From Dysidea avara (taxonomy: Eukaryota > Porifera > Demospongiae > Dictyoceratida > Dysideidae), in NCBI RefSeq assembly GCF_963678975.1, contig NC_089276.1, positions 22,551,059 to 22,615,058 of the forward strand: a stretch of 64,000 nucleotides of DNA, read 5' to 3'. A model generated the notes under the pieces. The model ran no database searches. It was not told the DNA's origin and saw nothing but the letters and a program-made list of their open reading frames with translations. The translations under genes were made by a program, and so were the position numbers. Of this stretch, positions 11,491 to 23,391 are shown in pieces; the stretch's first letter is position 1; every line of letters begins with the position of its first letter.

Positions 11491-11890
11491 TAGGGCTGGG
11501 CGGTTTCTCGGTATTATAGTAATACCGCGGTATTGCAATGAAACGATATCTGTATCGCGTAGATTTCGGTGAAACGATAATATCACGATATCGATATTAT
11601 TACGATTTTTAGTGTTTGTGACAGCTTATTAAGCCCTTAAGGTTGTTATAATGCACCTCAAATAATCACGTGATACTACTGCAAACAAGGACCTAGTACT
11701 AGCTAGTCAATTTTTTTCACAAAGATCGAGATACTCTAATAGAACAGTCAGCTAGGATCGAGATACCTTAATAAAGCAGTCAGCTACTCTAATATAGCAG
11801 TCATCTTTAATAACCGCGATAAATAGTAATATCGTGATATATTTCTGCACGATATATCGTGATGCGAAACTCCAATACCGCCCAGCCCTA
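11491..11890. mobile_element. 400-bp hAT MITE inserted in the LINE reverse transcriptase
   Basis: The ends are TAGGGCTGGGCGGTTTCTCG and, inverted, AATACCGCCCAGCCCTA. The perfect 8-bp target duplication TTGTGAAG lies at 11,483-11,490 and 11,891-11,898; removing one copy restores the RT reading frame exactly. Three tandem copies of the ATTAGAG motif lie at 11,722-11,803. Confidence 0.95.
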
Positions 11891-12568
11891 TTGTGAAGTA
11901 TCTGGGGATTCAAATTAATAGCAAATTACAATGGTCTACTCAATGTCAGGCTGTTGCTACTAAGGCTGCTAGGGTTTGGAATGTTTTAAGACGTACCATG
12001 CTTGGGTGTGATTCGGAGGCTAGATGTAGAGCATACAAGGCTATAGTAAGGCCACTGTTGGAGTATGCTTGTGTAGTGTGGTATCCACATACTGCTAAAG
12101 ATGTGAATTTGTTGGAGGCTGTCCAGAGACGTGCTGCATGGTGGGCTTGTGGTAGTCGTTGGAACCCAACCACATGTTCTTGGTCTCTTCCCCATGAAAC
12201 CTGTTATCAAAAGTTGCATTTACCTCCCTTGTGTTCCAGGCGTGCGGACTATTTATCAGTTTGTACTCTTCAGGACATTCGTCACAATGGTTCCATTCCT
12301 TTTCTGAAGTACTGTACTTACCACACATTGGCTACACGTAGTCATTCTCTTTCTCTTGTACCACCCCTGTCAACAATTAATGCTAGGAGGTATTCTTACT
12401 TTGTACGGGTATGTTTTGTCTGTAATCAAGTGCCTATTGATATCTTGGGAATTGCAACCCGTACTGCTTTTCGCCATGCTGCATATAAACACTTCTGTGG
12501 CATTTTCTAAATAATTTATTGTTAATGTTGTATTGCTTTCGTGTATTGGTATTTTGCTGTGTAGCTAA

Positions 12569-12938
12569 GGCCACTCCAATTGGTAATTATGTTTCTGGCC
12601 CTTTGAAAATCATTTTTAGGTGCGGGCGGGCGGAATTCAGCAACAAAGCTATAATGAGGTGACTGTTCAAATAGAGTATTTACTGACTGTTCTATTAGAG
12701 TATATCGATCCGTACTATGCACTTTGCCCATTTCTTGCAGGTTTTCACTGATAAAATACAAATTATAACACTTAGATAGTTAGATTGAGCATACTTGTTG
12801 TAGCCCAATATTTTTTCTGAAATCCAGGCTTTTCAAAAAGCTGATGCGGGCATTTTACCCATGTATTTCTGAAATTTCACATTCTCCAAAAAAGGATGCG
12901 GGCGGTGGACCAGAAACATAATTACCAATTGGAGTGGC
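12569..12938. mobile_element. PIF/Harbinger MITE (370 bp)
   Basis: Terminal repeats GGCCACTCCAATTGGTAATT and the inverted copy AATTACCAATTGGAGTGGCC extend over about 30 bp. The 3-bp target duplication TAA stands on each side, as expected for Harbinger (TWA). A GCGGGCGGGCGG block near the left end and GCGGGCGG near the right end are shared with the elements at 50,394 and 51,126. Two ATTAGAG motifs lie at 12,661-12,709. Confidence 0.9.
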
Positions 12939-13264
12939 CTAATGTTGTCTTTGTTTTGTAATGTTGTATTTCGTAGTTATTTTTGTATTCTGGACAGTAC
13001 CTTACAGGGTTACACCTTTTGTACTTGTCCTTCCCGGTCTGTGGTAAATTGATAATTATACAACCAAGTAGCTACTAAGAATAATACGAAATGCGGTAAA
13101 ATTACGTCATTAATAATGAATGAAATAAATAATAAATAATGTTTGAGAAAACTACGAGGCCTAGAGACATGAACTAAGCGGGGATAGATTCGCCTGTGAA
13201 TGAAGGCACAACCGTATAATAAGTACGCCTGTTCGTGCTGATGACTTTACCGTACGTGTAATTC

Positions 13265-13271
13265 TATATAA
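13265..13271 (+). promoter_or_regulatory. TATA-like box of unit A
   Basis: TATATAA in the context TTCTATATAACGCCC. The same box is conserved in all four units and is followed about 40-50 bp downstream by CAGATTGCGCGAAGGAGAAG or a close variant. Its promoter role is inferred. Confidence 0.45.
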
Positions 13272-13655
13272 CGCCCGGCACCACGCCCTTGTTTAATTAC
13301 AGATTGCTCGAAGGAGAAGATTAGTAAACGTCCGCGGAGAGGCCAGGCGCCACTTTACTGGTAAACAACAACATTACAAGTATGTTTAAATGTTTGTAAC
13401 TGTATTTTGTGTGCAGGATATGCGCTCCAGGCGTCATGCAGTGAACAACCAGCTGATGACCAGTTGGGATACCTACTGATACGTTCATAAACAACCAGCT
13501 GGAACAACAAGGTAATGAGTAATGTAATACTTGTACTGGTAATTGTATTATACATCTTCATCCTTCATCTGGCTTACTAGCGGCTGGAATTATTTTCCAC
13601 TCGGGTCGGCTTAACTTCTACTCTACTGTGAGTCTGTAATAGCTCAAGAGACGAT

Positions 13656-14103
13656 TAGGCATGAGGCTATTATGCTCCAAAAATTGAGCATTATGCTTTT
13701 AAGCAGTGCTCAAAAAATCACCTATTATGCTTTTGAGAATTGCCCATTATTCCCAAAATTATGCCACCATAATTGGCTAATAATGTCTGTTTATTGCTGT
13801 ATCAGGCCATTTTCATTGATGTTTAAGCTTCAAATGGTCTAGAATTCTTTAGCTGGTTGCTGTATTAGAGTATTTCATTTCAATGTGACTGCTTTATTAG
13901 AGTAAATAATACTCAGTGACTGCTCTATTAGAGTTTATGACTGCTCTATTAGAGTATCTCGATCTTTTTAAACGGAATTGTGCAATCTGCAAATTTTCCT
14001 ACTGTTAAAGCTTTATAATCACCTCAAAATGCTAGCATAATTCCTGATTCCCACACATACCTATTATTCCCGAAATCATGCCGGCATAATCGCCGCATCC
14101 CTA
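13656..14103. mobile_element. hAT MITE (448 bp)
   Basis: The ends are TAGGCATGAGGCTATTATGC and the inverted GCATAATCGCCGCATCCCTA. Flanks GAGACGAT and GAGCCGAT agree in 7 of 8 bases, an aged 8-bp target duplication. Unit B lacks this insertion at the same place, which confirms the borders. Four ATTAGAG motif copies lie at 13,858-13,968. Confidence 0.85.
13858..13968 (-). repeat. Cluster of four TCGAGATACTCTAATAGAG-type motifs
   Basis: Four head-to-tail copies (minus orientation) of the short motif that recurs at about 27 places. The core CTCTA-A-TAGAG is a near-palindrome of 5-bp arms. The units here are TGACTGCTTTATTAGAGT, TGACTGCTCTATTAGAGT and two similar copies, ending in ATCTCGATC. Confidence 0.85.
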
Positions 14104-14496
14104 GAGCCGATGCAGTACTGCATATACAACAATGTGTAACTATTTCCTGTATGTTGTGCATGGATGTATGCATAATATTATAGACTGTAATCACTGTGCC
14201 AATGCCACACCGCTGATATACTGGTACATCACCAGTGGCCTCTAGTTACAACAGAGTCTGTTGTGCCATATTGGCTTGATTGGGATCAATTGCTAATTGT
14301 GCGCCTTCATCATATCCCTTATTCTGCATAGCCTCACTTCACTGCTGAGTCATCTTCAGAGACACGTCACACCTACAATATATAGTTACTTTCAATATAG
14401 CTAACTTAACTTGGTTTTTGTGTAGGTTGTGTTTAGTATTGTGGTTTTCTGATGCCAGTTAAACTCCCTTGCCTGTGTACATAAAAACTATGCATA

Positions 14497-14711
14497 CACT
14501 AAAAATTTAGTAGTGAATTGCTCTGCCACAATACTCACTACTTTTTGTAGTGAACATCACTAATGTGACTTTTTGCAGTGAACATCACTACTTGGTGGTC
14601 AATGTAGTGACGTTCACTATATACAAAATTAGTAGTGAACGTCACTACACAAAAGTAGTGAGTATTGTGGCAGACATTAGTAGTGACGTTCACTAGTTTG
14701 TTTTTACTGTG
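14497..14711. mobile_element. Tc1/mariner-type MITE with internal GTCACTAC repeats
   Basis: TA target dinucleotides flank an element that ends TTTTTACTGTG; the left end has lost two bases relative to CACTGTAAAAA. It is filled with alternating direct and inverted copies of TAGTAGTGACGTTCACTA. A fuller copy lies at 20,944-21,195. Confidence 0.8.
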
Positions 14712-14978
14712 TAATAGTGTGTATGTATCATTTCCACCGCTACACACACACTGCTCTGAGTGCTGCCTATGGCACTGTTTATACTTTCCCAATGGGTAGG
14801 TTGCAACGTTGGTGTATGTACTTGGTTGTATGTGATGCGGTCCTAGTAATAATATGAATAATTATATATACAACCAAGTACTAAGAATAATACTAATTGC
14901 AGTTAAAATTACGTAATAAATAATAATGAATGAATAAAGAAATGTTTGAGAAAACTACAAGGCCTAGAGACATGAACT

Positions 14979-15840
14979 CAGGGGCGTAGCTAGACGTTTA
15001 GTGACGGTAGGGCCTAGGTGGGGTACACCTTCGCATCAAGTCCTCCCATGCAATATAAATGCACGACATACGAGTCCATCTCACTGTGGACTCTTACACA
15101 TCTATATAGAAATCTTATTAAAGTGCATGGTTGTGCCTAGCTAGCTAAATATACTGCTACAGTGCTGTTTCTGCAGCTAATCGACCCTACAACCTACGCT
15201 CAGCATGCAATTTTACCTAGTTTCTTCTTCCACAGCTCTCACGGATTAACTCTTGATCCAAATTTTAATCGGCTAGCAACATGTCACACATCAGCACTGC
15301 AATGTTGGAGATCCGCTAAACCACAGCGGGCATTAAAAGGAATGCGTAGTAGCATGTGCCTCATCATCTTGATAATCTCCTTAGTATCATAGGTCTAATC
15401 TCCAATCACTATCAGCGCACAACCTTTTTTGCAGTGAGCATTAAAAGGAATACTTCATTTACTAAACCTCTTGCACGTCTTCTTTCAAGAACACCTCACT
15501 CAACACCTGTCATAGAGTAGTATGATATCACCTTGACTTGATATAATCACGATGTGTACAGCCTCATTTTACTGACACCTTCCCTCCAACTCACACATTT
15601 GAACTCGCGATCACGTGATAGTGGGAATTTAATGGAATTTTAAGTTTCTTTGTCCACTGATGTTAGTAATAGCGAAATAACAAGAAATTGTATCTGCAGC
15701 GATGATATTCATATAAAAATCTGCATGGTAACATTGTGAAAAATCGTCACGCGTCGAATCACGTGACTTGCGACATTTACTGACGGTGGGGCCTGGAAAG
15801 CTGACGGTGGGGCACAGGCTCCAGTGTAGCTACGCCACTG
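14979..15840. mobile_element. Non-autonomous hAT element (862 bp)
   Basis: The ends are CAGGGGCGTAGCTAG and GTAGCTACGCCACTG. The exact 8-bp target duplication CATGAACT lies at 14,971-14,978 and 15,841-15,848, and the other units show the uninterrupted site. Next to the ends GTGACGGTAGGGCC is mirrored by repeated GACGGTGGGGC. No transposase is seen. Confidence 0.92.
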
Positions 15841-15925
15841 CATGAACTAAGCGGGGATAGATTCGCCTGTGAATGAAGGAACAACCGTATAATAAGTACG
15901 CCTGTTCGTGGTGTACGTGCAATTC

Positions 15926-15932
15926 TATATAA
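15926..15932 (+). promoter_or_regulatory. TATA-like box of unit B
   Basis: TATATAA in the conserved context TTCTATATAACGCCCAGC, same position as in the other units. Confidence 0.45.
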
Positions 15933-17130
15933 CGCCCAGCACCACACCCTTGCATAATTACAGATTGCGCGAAGGAGAAGATCATTAAACATTCGCGGAG
16001 TGATAGCAGGAGAGCCAGAGGCTACTTTACACGTAAACAACAAGATTACAAGTAAGTTTAGATGTTTATAACTGCGTATTTTGTATGCAGGATATGCGCT
16101 GCAGTGAACAACCATGCAGCTGATGCCCAGCTGGGATACCAGCTGCATGATTCGCTCTTAAACAACCAACTGAAACAACCAGCTGATGCACTCGTGAACA
16201 ACAAGGTAATGAGTAATGTAATATTTGTAGTTGCATGCATTATACATCTTCATCCATCTGGCTTGCTAGCAACTGGAATTGTTTTCCACCTAGCTTACTA
16301 CGCTACTGTAAGTCTGTAATAAACAAGAAGATGCATTGCTGCATATATATACAACAATGTGTAACTATCTCCTGTATGTTGTGCATGGCTATATATATAT
16401 ATACATAATATTATAGACTGATCACTGTGCCAACCAGTGCCAATGCCACACCGCTGATATACTGGCACACAGGGGCGTAGCCAGAACCCGGGCCACCCGG
16501 GCCCAGGCCCGGGCATCAATAATTCGAGATACTCTAATAGAGCAGTCAGATCGAGATAATATATCAGTCTCAGTATTCAGAGAAGCAATGTAGCAAGCTA
16601 CGTGTGTAGTTAGGTATGCTGAACTATGCAAATCATCGAGATCTGTTGTATCACATGATCAGTAGCGCATGTCGGATGCATGGTGGAAATGGCGAAGGAG
16701 TGTTGAGTGGTTGAGGCATATTAAAAGGCAGCAGCTGCGATAAACTTGAGTGATCGTGTTATACATGTGTGAGGTGAGCACAAACTGTGAACAGTTGATG
16801 TATATTATCTGATGATCGGTTTGTATATTTGTCACATGTTGCTGGCACGTGATGTCTCGAATACATTGGAGTACAAGTCAAGTCTAAAGTTACTGACATC
16901 AACAGGAGGACCGACCGAGAGGATAATGTATGCCCTGAAGGAAGTATTGCCAACTAAGCGACTCGAGTGTGGAGGGTTCCCATGTACTAGAAAATTTGAA
17001 GTTGGCTGTCTGGAAGTGAAGATTAAGTTAGTATTAGCTACAATAGGTTTATAGTTTCTATAAGCTGCATAAACAGCAGTGTGTAGGTTTTAGCTAGTTA
17101 GATGCACAAACAGCACTTTTAATGTTACTG

Positions 17131-20100
17131 CCTAAGGTAGGGTCCGCAACGTGAAAAATTAAGTTGCAAGAAACAAATCCCTGACTATCGTAGTATGTTA
17201 CCCTTAGTGCCCCATCACTAATACTACCCTTGGTTTGGAACTGAGTTCCCTTGTTGGAGCAACACGCGGATTTTAATATCTCACGTGATTGATCTTTATT
17301 CCGTGCGCTCCAAAGAAGACGTCCAGAGCTCCCAGATTCTGAGTGTGATATCAAGTGTTGTTGGTTTACCAAACCATGTATAGAAGTGAGTAAAATTTTG
17401 CCTGTGTTTTCCACGGAGGCTGATTTTCTGCGGATGGGTCGAGAATTTTTTTTGTTCGAGGTGCTCTACCAGCCAAGAGAAGAGAAGCCAATCCTATCAC
17501 ATAAGATGGTAATGAAGTTGGATGTATAAGTATTCTACACACCAAGTTTGAAAGAGCTGCGACCTTTCTAACCATCTGGCTGGCAGAGATGAAATTATCA
17601 GTGCATTGATCTTGGTGGGTTGCCTCCTACCTACTGTTACAAACTGTCTTCCTATAGGAGCTTTAAATCACAGGAGATCCAGAAGAACATCTGAGGTTTC
17701 TAAGAAGTGGTCAAATTCTTGACTTAAAGTTTAAAGGTCATTGCATGCTACTACTCTAATAGAACATTCAGTACCCTATACGAAAAACTATGTAGTTCAG
17801 TAAACAATTACCATCTGCTTTTGGATTGTGTAAATTGAACAGCTGTATAGATTGCTTGGAAAGTGTGTATTTTATGGACATTTAAATCTTAAGATGCAGT
17901 TGCTGGAGAGTCTAATAGTATTGAATTTTGAAATCCATGCCATTCATATGCTATGAAGTTGTATCAGCTGGAGCACTCTATTGCAGAACCAGCTCAGGTA
18001 ATCTCACATTTTACATATACCTGGTTTTCTATACAAAAATTAATAATAATTATGTATCTCATGCAACTGCCTAAGCAAATAACAACTCATGTGCAGTATA
18101 GCCATAGTACTGTAATGCTGCTGTGTATATGGCCTATGAGTTTGTGAAATTATTGATTCATGACTGAGATATAGGTAAAGCAGAGCTTCACAGTTTTATT
18201 TGTCAATGTGGGTAGTCTATTACTTTATAGGTGTAGTAGACCAGTATTTTACACATGTTTTTACAGTGTCTTTTTATCATGTTTTGCACAGGTATATAGG
18301 GCAGGGAATCACAAGGCCATGGTCCCCCAGTTTTGGTGGTCAATTCTTGTAGCAAAAGATTAATCACAACTGTTAGTAGCTGCTTAATTTTTAAAGTAAA
18401 AATGACCACCCAAAGTACTGTCTCAGAGCCCTGGGGCATGCATCCAGATGGAATCTGTGTATGTATGGGCTAATTAAAGTGGAACTTTTTACATTTAATT
18501 GCAAGCAGTTGATAGTTAAATGTAAGGAGATGTGCGTGGTTGAATACTTCCTTGAACACGTTAGTGTACTTTATTGTCCAAAGAATACATTTAACCTGTT
18601 GTATTGATTTCTGCTTGTCACAGGTCCATATACATTGGACTGCTCTGTGTAACACCACCTGTTCAAAATAACAAACTTATCTTGAAAATACTCATCAATC
18701 TGCACTGTTATCTACTTTAATGAAGCCAAATTTCTGTTCAACTAGATCTATTAATTTTGTATCTCTGCCTATAGCTATGTCATTGTTCCCTTATCATATT
18801 TTTTGTTCCATTGATTGTTGAGTGCAGCTGTAATTAAGACGCTGTCAACAAAGTTAATAAATGCATGGCTAGAGCAGACTTAAAAGCATACAAATCACTT
18901 GGGGTATCAATTCAGCTAACTGGTTTGTAAAGAAATAATTGGCTATTAAGTTTGCACAATATTTAGCATATTGATGGATAAGAAACAGGTGATTGTGTTA
19001 ATTTATTTAAGCGTATGGTCATACACATGTATGATTTATTTATTGTCTGCCATGGATACTTATTGTAACTACATGTGTGTAATGTAATAGACTAATCGCA
19101 CAATTTGTTTTTGAAGTGACCTAGCATGCGGGTAAGTTAATGTACGGTACGCCTCACGTATAGCTTTATAGGATGTGGAAAATGGATGCAGGAGCTGGAA
19201 TAAGGAATGAAAGACCTGGCAGTTTGTCTACTTTTTGAGCACAATGCAACTACTGAATATAGATAATTATTATATAGAGTTAATTATGAAGGAAACTTTG
19301 CGGTGATAAATTGTGCTACACTTGAAAGTTGTTAACACAACTTTATGGTAAAACAGTTTATTCCAGTCAGGGGCAAGGGGGAGCTGTAGCCCCTGTAAAA
19401 AAATATGGGGTTTTCCCCCCCTAAAATTATCTGTAACTGTGATGGAGAGCTTAGCTCAATAGCATCAATATTTTGAGATACTATAATAGAGCAGTCAAGA
19501 TTGAGATATCCTAATAGAGCAGTCATAGTATTCTTAGAGCCATTAGAGGAGCAGTGTAGCAAGCTACACATGTAGTTATAAATAAGGAGATATAGTCTAG
19601 TTGGTGAAGGGCAACTATTGCCAGCAGGTAGTGACCTTTTTTGGTATTCAACTTACAGCTAGACCATGGCATCATCAATCTAGACCCCATCCCCCCTCAC
19701 CCCCCTAAATAAAGGTGTGTGGTCCACCCTTACTATTCCTGCATTAAAATTATACTGCCAATAATTCCATGAACTATCATTAAATTCACAACTATCATGG
19801 ACAATTCAGTTTTGGTGACTGCTTTCCAAAGTAATGTGAGTGAGATGATGAGTGTGCAACAGGGAAGTGCAACACTTAGTGTGCTGGTCCTAGCATGAAA
19901 TCAACTACATGGCAGGGGTCTGGAATTACATCCTAGAAGACTTTTGTGATTTAACACCTTGATTGAGAGTGCTAATGACAAAATGGAAATTTTAATGCTA
20001 TAAATTAACACTGTAACTTTTAAAAGTCTATACCACAAATGAAACTATAACTACAATTACAACTAAGTGGGTATATAACTAACTACACATGTCAACAATT

Positions 20101-21562
20101 AGTGAAAACTAGCAGCAATTCTATCATCATGTACATTGCAGAATGTCTGGGATGCCATCTCTGGAAGGCTACTTTACTTGTACAAAAATCTCCCAACCAC
20201 ACTGCATGAGGATGTCAAAGTGCAATATGCACCTCAAACATTGCAGATTATACATATAGTTGTGTTCTTCAGTATGATTTAAAGCTATAGCCTTTGCCCT
20301 AAACATTCATTGAAGAAGTTGCTAGCTAGGTTATGCAGGATTATTGACATACATACATACATATAGTCACACATGCACATACACACAACACACACATGCA
20401 TCCCAGCTATAGACTAAAATGTTGTATGCTTTGTGCTTATGTATATGTTTTCTTGTGTGTATCTGTGCTTTATACTCCCTAATGGAGGTCTTCACAGTAC
20501 CAATAAAAAATAAATACATACATACACACACAAGGCCTTTGATCTGTATCTATATTATTTATACAGTAATATTATAATGACTGTGCAACTTTTATTAACT
20601 TAAGCAACTTGTCTACATTAACACAAACAATAGTAGATGGCAAATGTCATGGTTGTTCTAATAGAGTGAATGTTCTAGTAGCTTACAATGGCCTTCTCGC
20701 TTTTTAACTTTAAAAGTCAAGGATTTTACCACTTCTTAGAAACCTCAGATGTTCTTCTGGATCTTCCTGTGATTTAAAGCTCCTAGGAAGACAGATTGTA
20801 ACAGTAGGTAGGAGGCAACCCACCAAGATCATTGCACTGAAAATTTCATCTTTGCCAGCCAGATGGTTAGAAAGGTCGCAGCTCTTTCAAACTTGGTGTG
20901 TTGAATACTTATACATCCAACTTCATTACCATCTTATGTGATACACTGTAAAAATTTAGTAGTGAATTGCTCTGCCACAATACTCACTACTTTTAAGTAG
21001 TGACGTTCACTACTTTTTGTAGTGAACGTCACTACTTTTTGTAGTGAACGTCACTACTTGGTGGTCAATGTAGTGACGTTCACTACAAAATTAGTAGTGA
21101 ACGTCACTACACAAAAATAGTGAGTATTGTGGCAGACATTAGTAGTGACGTTCACTACATTTAGTAGTGACGTTCACTAGTTGGTTTTTACTGTGTAGGA
21201 TTGGCTTCTCTTCTCTTGGCTTGTAGAGCACCTCGAACAAAAAAAATTCTTGACCCATCCGCAGAAAATCAGCCTCCTTGGAAAACACAGGCAAAGTTTT
21301 ACTCACTTCTATACATGGTTTGGTAGGCCAACAACACTTGATATCACACTCAGAATCTGAGAGCTCTGGACGTCTTCTTTGGAGCACACGGAATAAAGAT
21401 CAATCACGTGAGATATTAAAATCTGCGTGTTGCTCCAACAAAGGAACTCAGTTCCAAACCAAGGGTAGTATTAGTGATGGGGCACTAAGGGTAACATACT
21501 ACGATAGTCGGGGATTTGTTTCTTGCAACTTCATTTTTCACGTTGCGGACCCTACCTAAGGG
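17131..21562. mobile_element. Foldback element with ~620-bp inverted arms
   Basis: The left arm (17,131 to about 17,745) and right arm (about 20,683 to 21,562, less a 254-bp later insertion) are inverse copies. The ends read CCTAAGGTAGGGTCCGCAAC and GTTGCGGACCCTACCTAAGG. The ~2.9-kb centre (17,780-20,650) holds no recognised gene, only AT-rich sequence, motif copies at 17,750, 19,473 and 20,654, and a purine-rich patch near 19,370. Its superfamily was not determined. Confidence 0.8.
20944..21195. mobile_element. Tc1/mariner-type MITE (252 bp)
   Basis: The ends are CACTGTAAAAA and TTTTTACTGTG; TA stands on both sides. It interrupts the right arm of the foldback, and the left arm shows the uninterrupted site (CCAATCCTATCACATAAG). 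Internally it consists of repeated TAGTGAACGTCACTAC and its inverse. It is related to 14,497-14,711. Confidence 0.93.
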
Positions 21563-21615
21563 CACATTTTGTGTATGCGTGATTTTCGTTCAGACGTGGT
21601 CTAGGGGGAAGCATA

Positions 21616-21895
21616 GTCTGGCGCCGCCCGCCCCTTCGAAAAAAGTAAGGGTCTGGTGAAATACAGATACTAAATCATTTCTAGCGCCCAGATTCGGCGC
21701 TAGTCAATTAGTGCATGCCAATGACGTTCATACAGAAATCGCCTTGGCAACACAATGCTTTTGTTCGAATTGAAGTGCAATCATCTGACGTAACAAGCAT
21801 TACGTGCGCTGTCTAATTGAATTCCTTTTGAAATGATTAGGTATTTGTATTTCTCCAGACCCTTACTTTATGCGAAGGGGCGGGCGGCGCCAGAC
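21616..21895. mobile_element. 280-bp MITE with ~40-bp GC-rich inverted repeats
   Basis: The left end GTCTGGCGCCGCCCGCCCC followed by TTCG is mirrored by CGAAGG and GGCGGGCGGCGCCAGAC on the right; subterminal GTAAGGGTCTGG matches CCAGACCCTTAC. TA flanks both sides, which fits a Tc1/mariner-type insertion. It lies in the 3' part of the 5.5-kb element. Confidence 0.88.
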
Positions 21896-22549
21896 TAGGG
21901 GAAGCACCCAGGCCTTCCCCCAAGAATATTCCACTTCACTTTTTTGGTCTTCAGCTTACAGCTAGGCCCTGGCATCACCAGAAGTCTGGCTACGCCCCTG
22001 CTGGCACATCACCAATGGCCTCTAGTTACAATGGAGTCTGTTGTGCCATATTGGCTTGATTGGGATTATTTGGTAATTGAGTCATCACCATGTCTCTTGT
22101 TCTGCATAGCCTCACTTTACTGCTGAGTCATTTTCAGAGACACGTCACACCTACAATATAAACTTTCAATATATAGCTAACTTAACTTGGTTTTTTGTGT
22201 CAGTTGTGTTTTAGTATTGCGGTTTTCTGATGCCTGTTAAACTCCCTTGACTGTGTACGTATGCATTTGTATCATTTCCTGTACATCTTTTCTACATGAT
22301 CTGCACACACTGTGTTGGCCATGCACTGTTTGTACATGCCCCTTTAGTAGGTTGTCCCGTTGGTGATTGTACTTGGTTGTGTTTGCCCCTGGTCTAGATA
22401 AATAATAATGAATAAATAACTTAATGTTTGAGAAAACCACGAGGCCTAGAGACATAAACTAACCGGGGATCGATTCGCCTGTAAACGAAGGCACAGACGT
22501 ATAATCGTTGCGCCCGTTCGTGCAGATGACTTGGCCATACGTGTAATTC

Positions 22550-22556
22550 TATATAA
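22550..22556 (+). promoter_or_regulatory. TATA-like box of unit C
   Basis: TATATAA in the conserved context TTCTATATAACGCCCAGT. Confidence 0.45.
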
Positions 22557-23391
22557 CGCCCAGTACTACACCCTTGCTTAATTACAGATTGCGCGAAGGA
22601 GAAGATTAGCGAATGTCCGTGAAGTGACTGCAGGAGAGCGAGAGGCCACTTTACACGTAAACAAGAAGATTACAAGTAAGTTTTTATGTTTGTAACGTCT
22701 CAAGTCTGCATGCCAGCTGCCAGTCACATAAAATATGTAATTAACAATACAAGAAAACATTAAAACACATGCCACACGCTTTATAATATAAAATACAAGT
22801 AAACAATCTTATCTTGTGCAGTTGGCATGGCGAACTTCCTTTGTGTTGGTGTCAGGTAATTCAATACATGCTTAATCTTTTTTGCCTTCACCAGGGGGCT
22901 TAGCTACTACGTTCTGGCTGGCTTGGCTGACTTCCTTTATCTGGTTCATCTGACTTGCATACTCCTACAGTATTGTGTAGCTATCTCCTGCAAGTTGTGT
23001 ATGCATAATTATAGTGTGTCACCCGTCACTGTGCCATTGCTACACCACTGATGAACCTTATTTAGCTCTAGTTGATGCTGATACTTTACTGTATATTGGC
23101 TAATAATTTTTATCTGTTGATGTTGCCTGAAATGTATTGCTGCATACAATACTGCAATAATGTACAGTTCTCTCCTGTATGTTTTGTATACATAATTACA
23201 TATACTGTGTACACATCACTGTGCCATTACCACATGCACCAATGATGAACTGGCACTTAGCTACTGGTGGCCTTTAGTTACGATACCACTATTGTGTTGT
23301 ATCTGTCACTACTATGACATATTGAGTTGATTTGGGGATCGTGCCTTCACCACTTAATAGCCTCACCAGGGGGCTGTAACGTTGGTGTATG

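Larger units (their letters stand above)
9978..13050 (+). pseudogene. Non-LTR retrotransposon (LINE), 5'-truncated and dead
   Basis: Three frames together give a Jockey/CR1-like reverse transcriptase. 9990-10484 is the linker before the RT (KRFWRWINSVKR). 10675-11490 holds RT motifs WISANIVPIHKKNDR, HQYGFQPNRFTT, LFLDYAKAFDSVPYERLLLK, GVPQGSVLGPLLFLLYIDEL and KLFAEDVLLYF. 11899-12510 is the C-terminal part (YLGIQINSKLQWS, YKAIVRPLLEYACVVW) ending in TAA at 12,510. The endonuclease is missing. Lesions: an in-frame stop at 10,482-10,484, a frameshift near 10,665, a 400-bp MITE at 11,491-11,890, and FAED in place of the catalytic FADD. The 3' end seems to run to about 13,050 and is split by a Harbinger MITE. 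No protein-making capacity remains. Confidence 0.88.
13054..14860 (+). repeat. Repeat unit A with promoter-like and splice-like signals
   Basis: This is one of four related units (A, B, C here in succession, D at 38.3 kb). Each starts near ATTATACAACCAAGTA, runs through AAAACTACGAGGCCTAGAGA, a TTCTATATAACGCCC box and a donor-like ACAAGTA(A/T)GTTT, and ends near TACTTGGTTGTATGTGATGC. Unit A contains two inserted elements. No ORF is conserved between units, so a spliced non-coding transcript or an unclassified retroelement is more likely than a protein gene. The orientation given is that of the TATA-like box and donor. Confidence 0.7.
16470..22000. mobile_element. 5.5-kb composite hAT-type element with nested insertions
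   Basis: CAGGGGCGTAGCCAG at 16,470 and its inverse CTGGCTACGCCCCTG ending at 22,000 are flanked by the perfect 8-bp duplication CTGGCACA (16,462-16,469 and 22,001-22,008). Units A, C and D show the empty site. Inside are a 4.4-kb foldback (17,131-21,562), a Tc1-type MITE (20,944-21,195) and a 280-bp TA-flanked MITE (21,616-21,895). Outside the foldback, the left end has two ATTAGAG motifs (16,523-16,558). No hAT transposase was found, so it is either non-autonomous or has lost its gene to the nested insertions. Confidence 0.85.
14861..22390 (+). repeat. Repeat unit B, expanded by nested insertions
   Basis: The unit shares the framework of unit A, but is interrupted by the elements at 14,979-15,840 and 16,470-22,000. 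Removing these leaves about 1.1 kb that aligns with A and C from the CAACCAAGTAC start to the TACTTGGTTGTG end. The acceptor-like TATGCAGGATATGCGCTG and donor-like AACAACAAGGTAATGAG are both kept. Confidence 0.75.
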
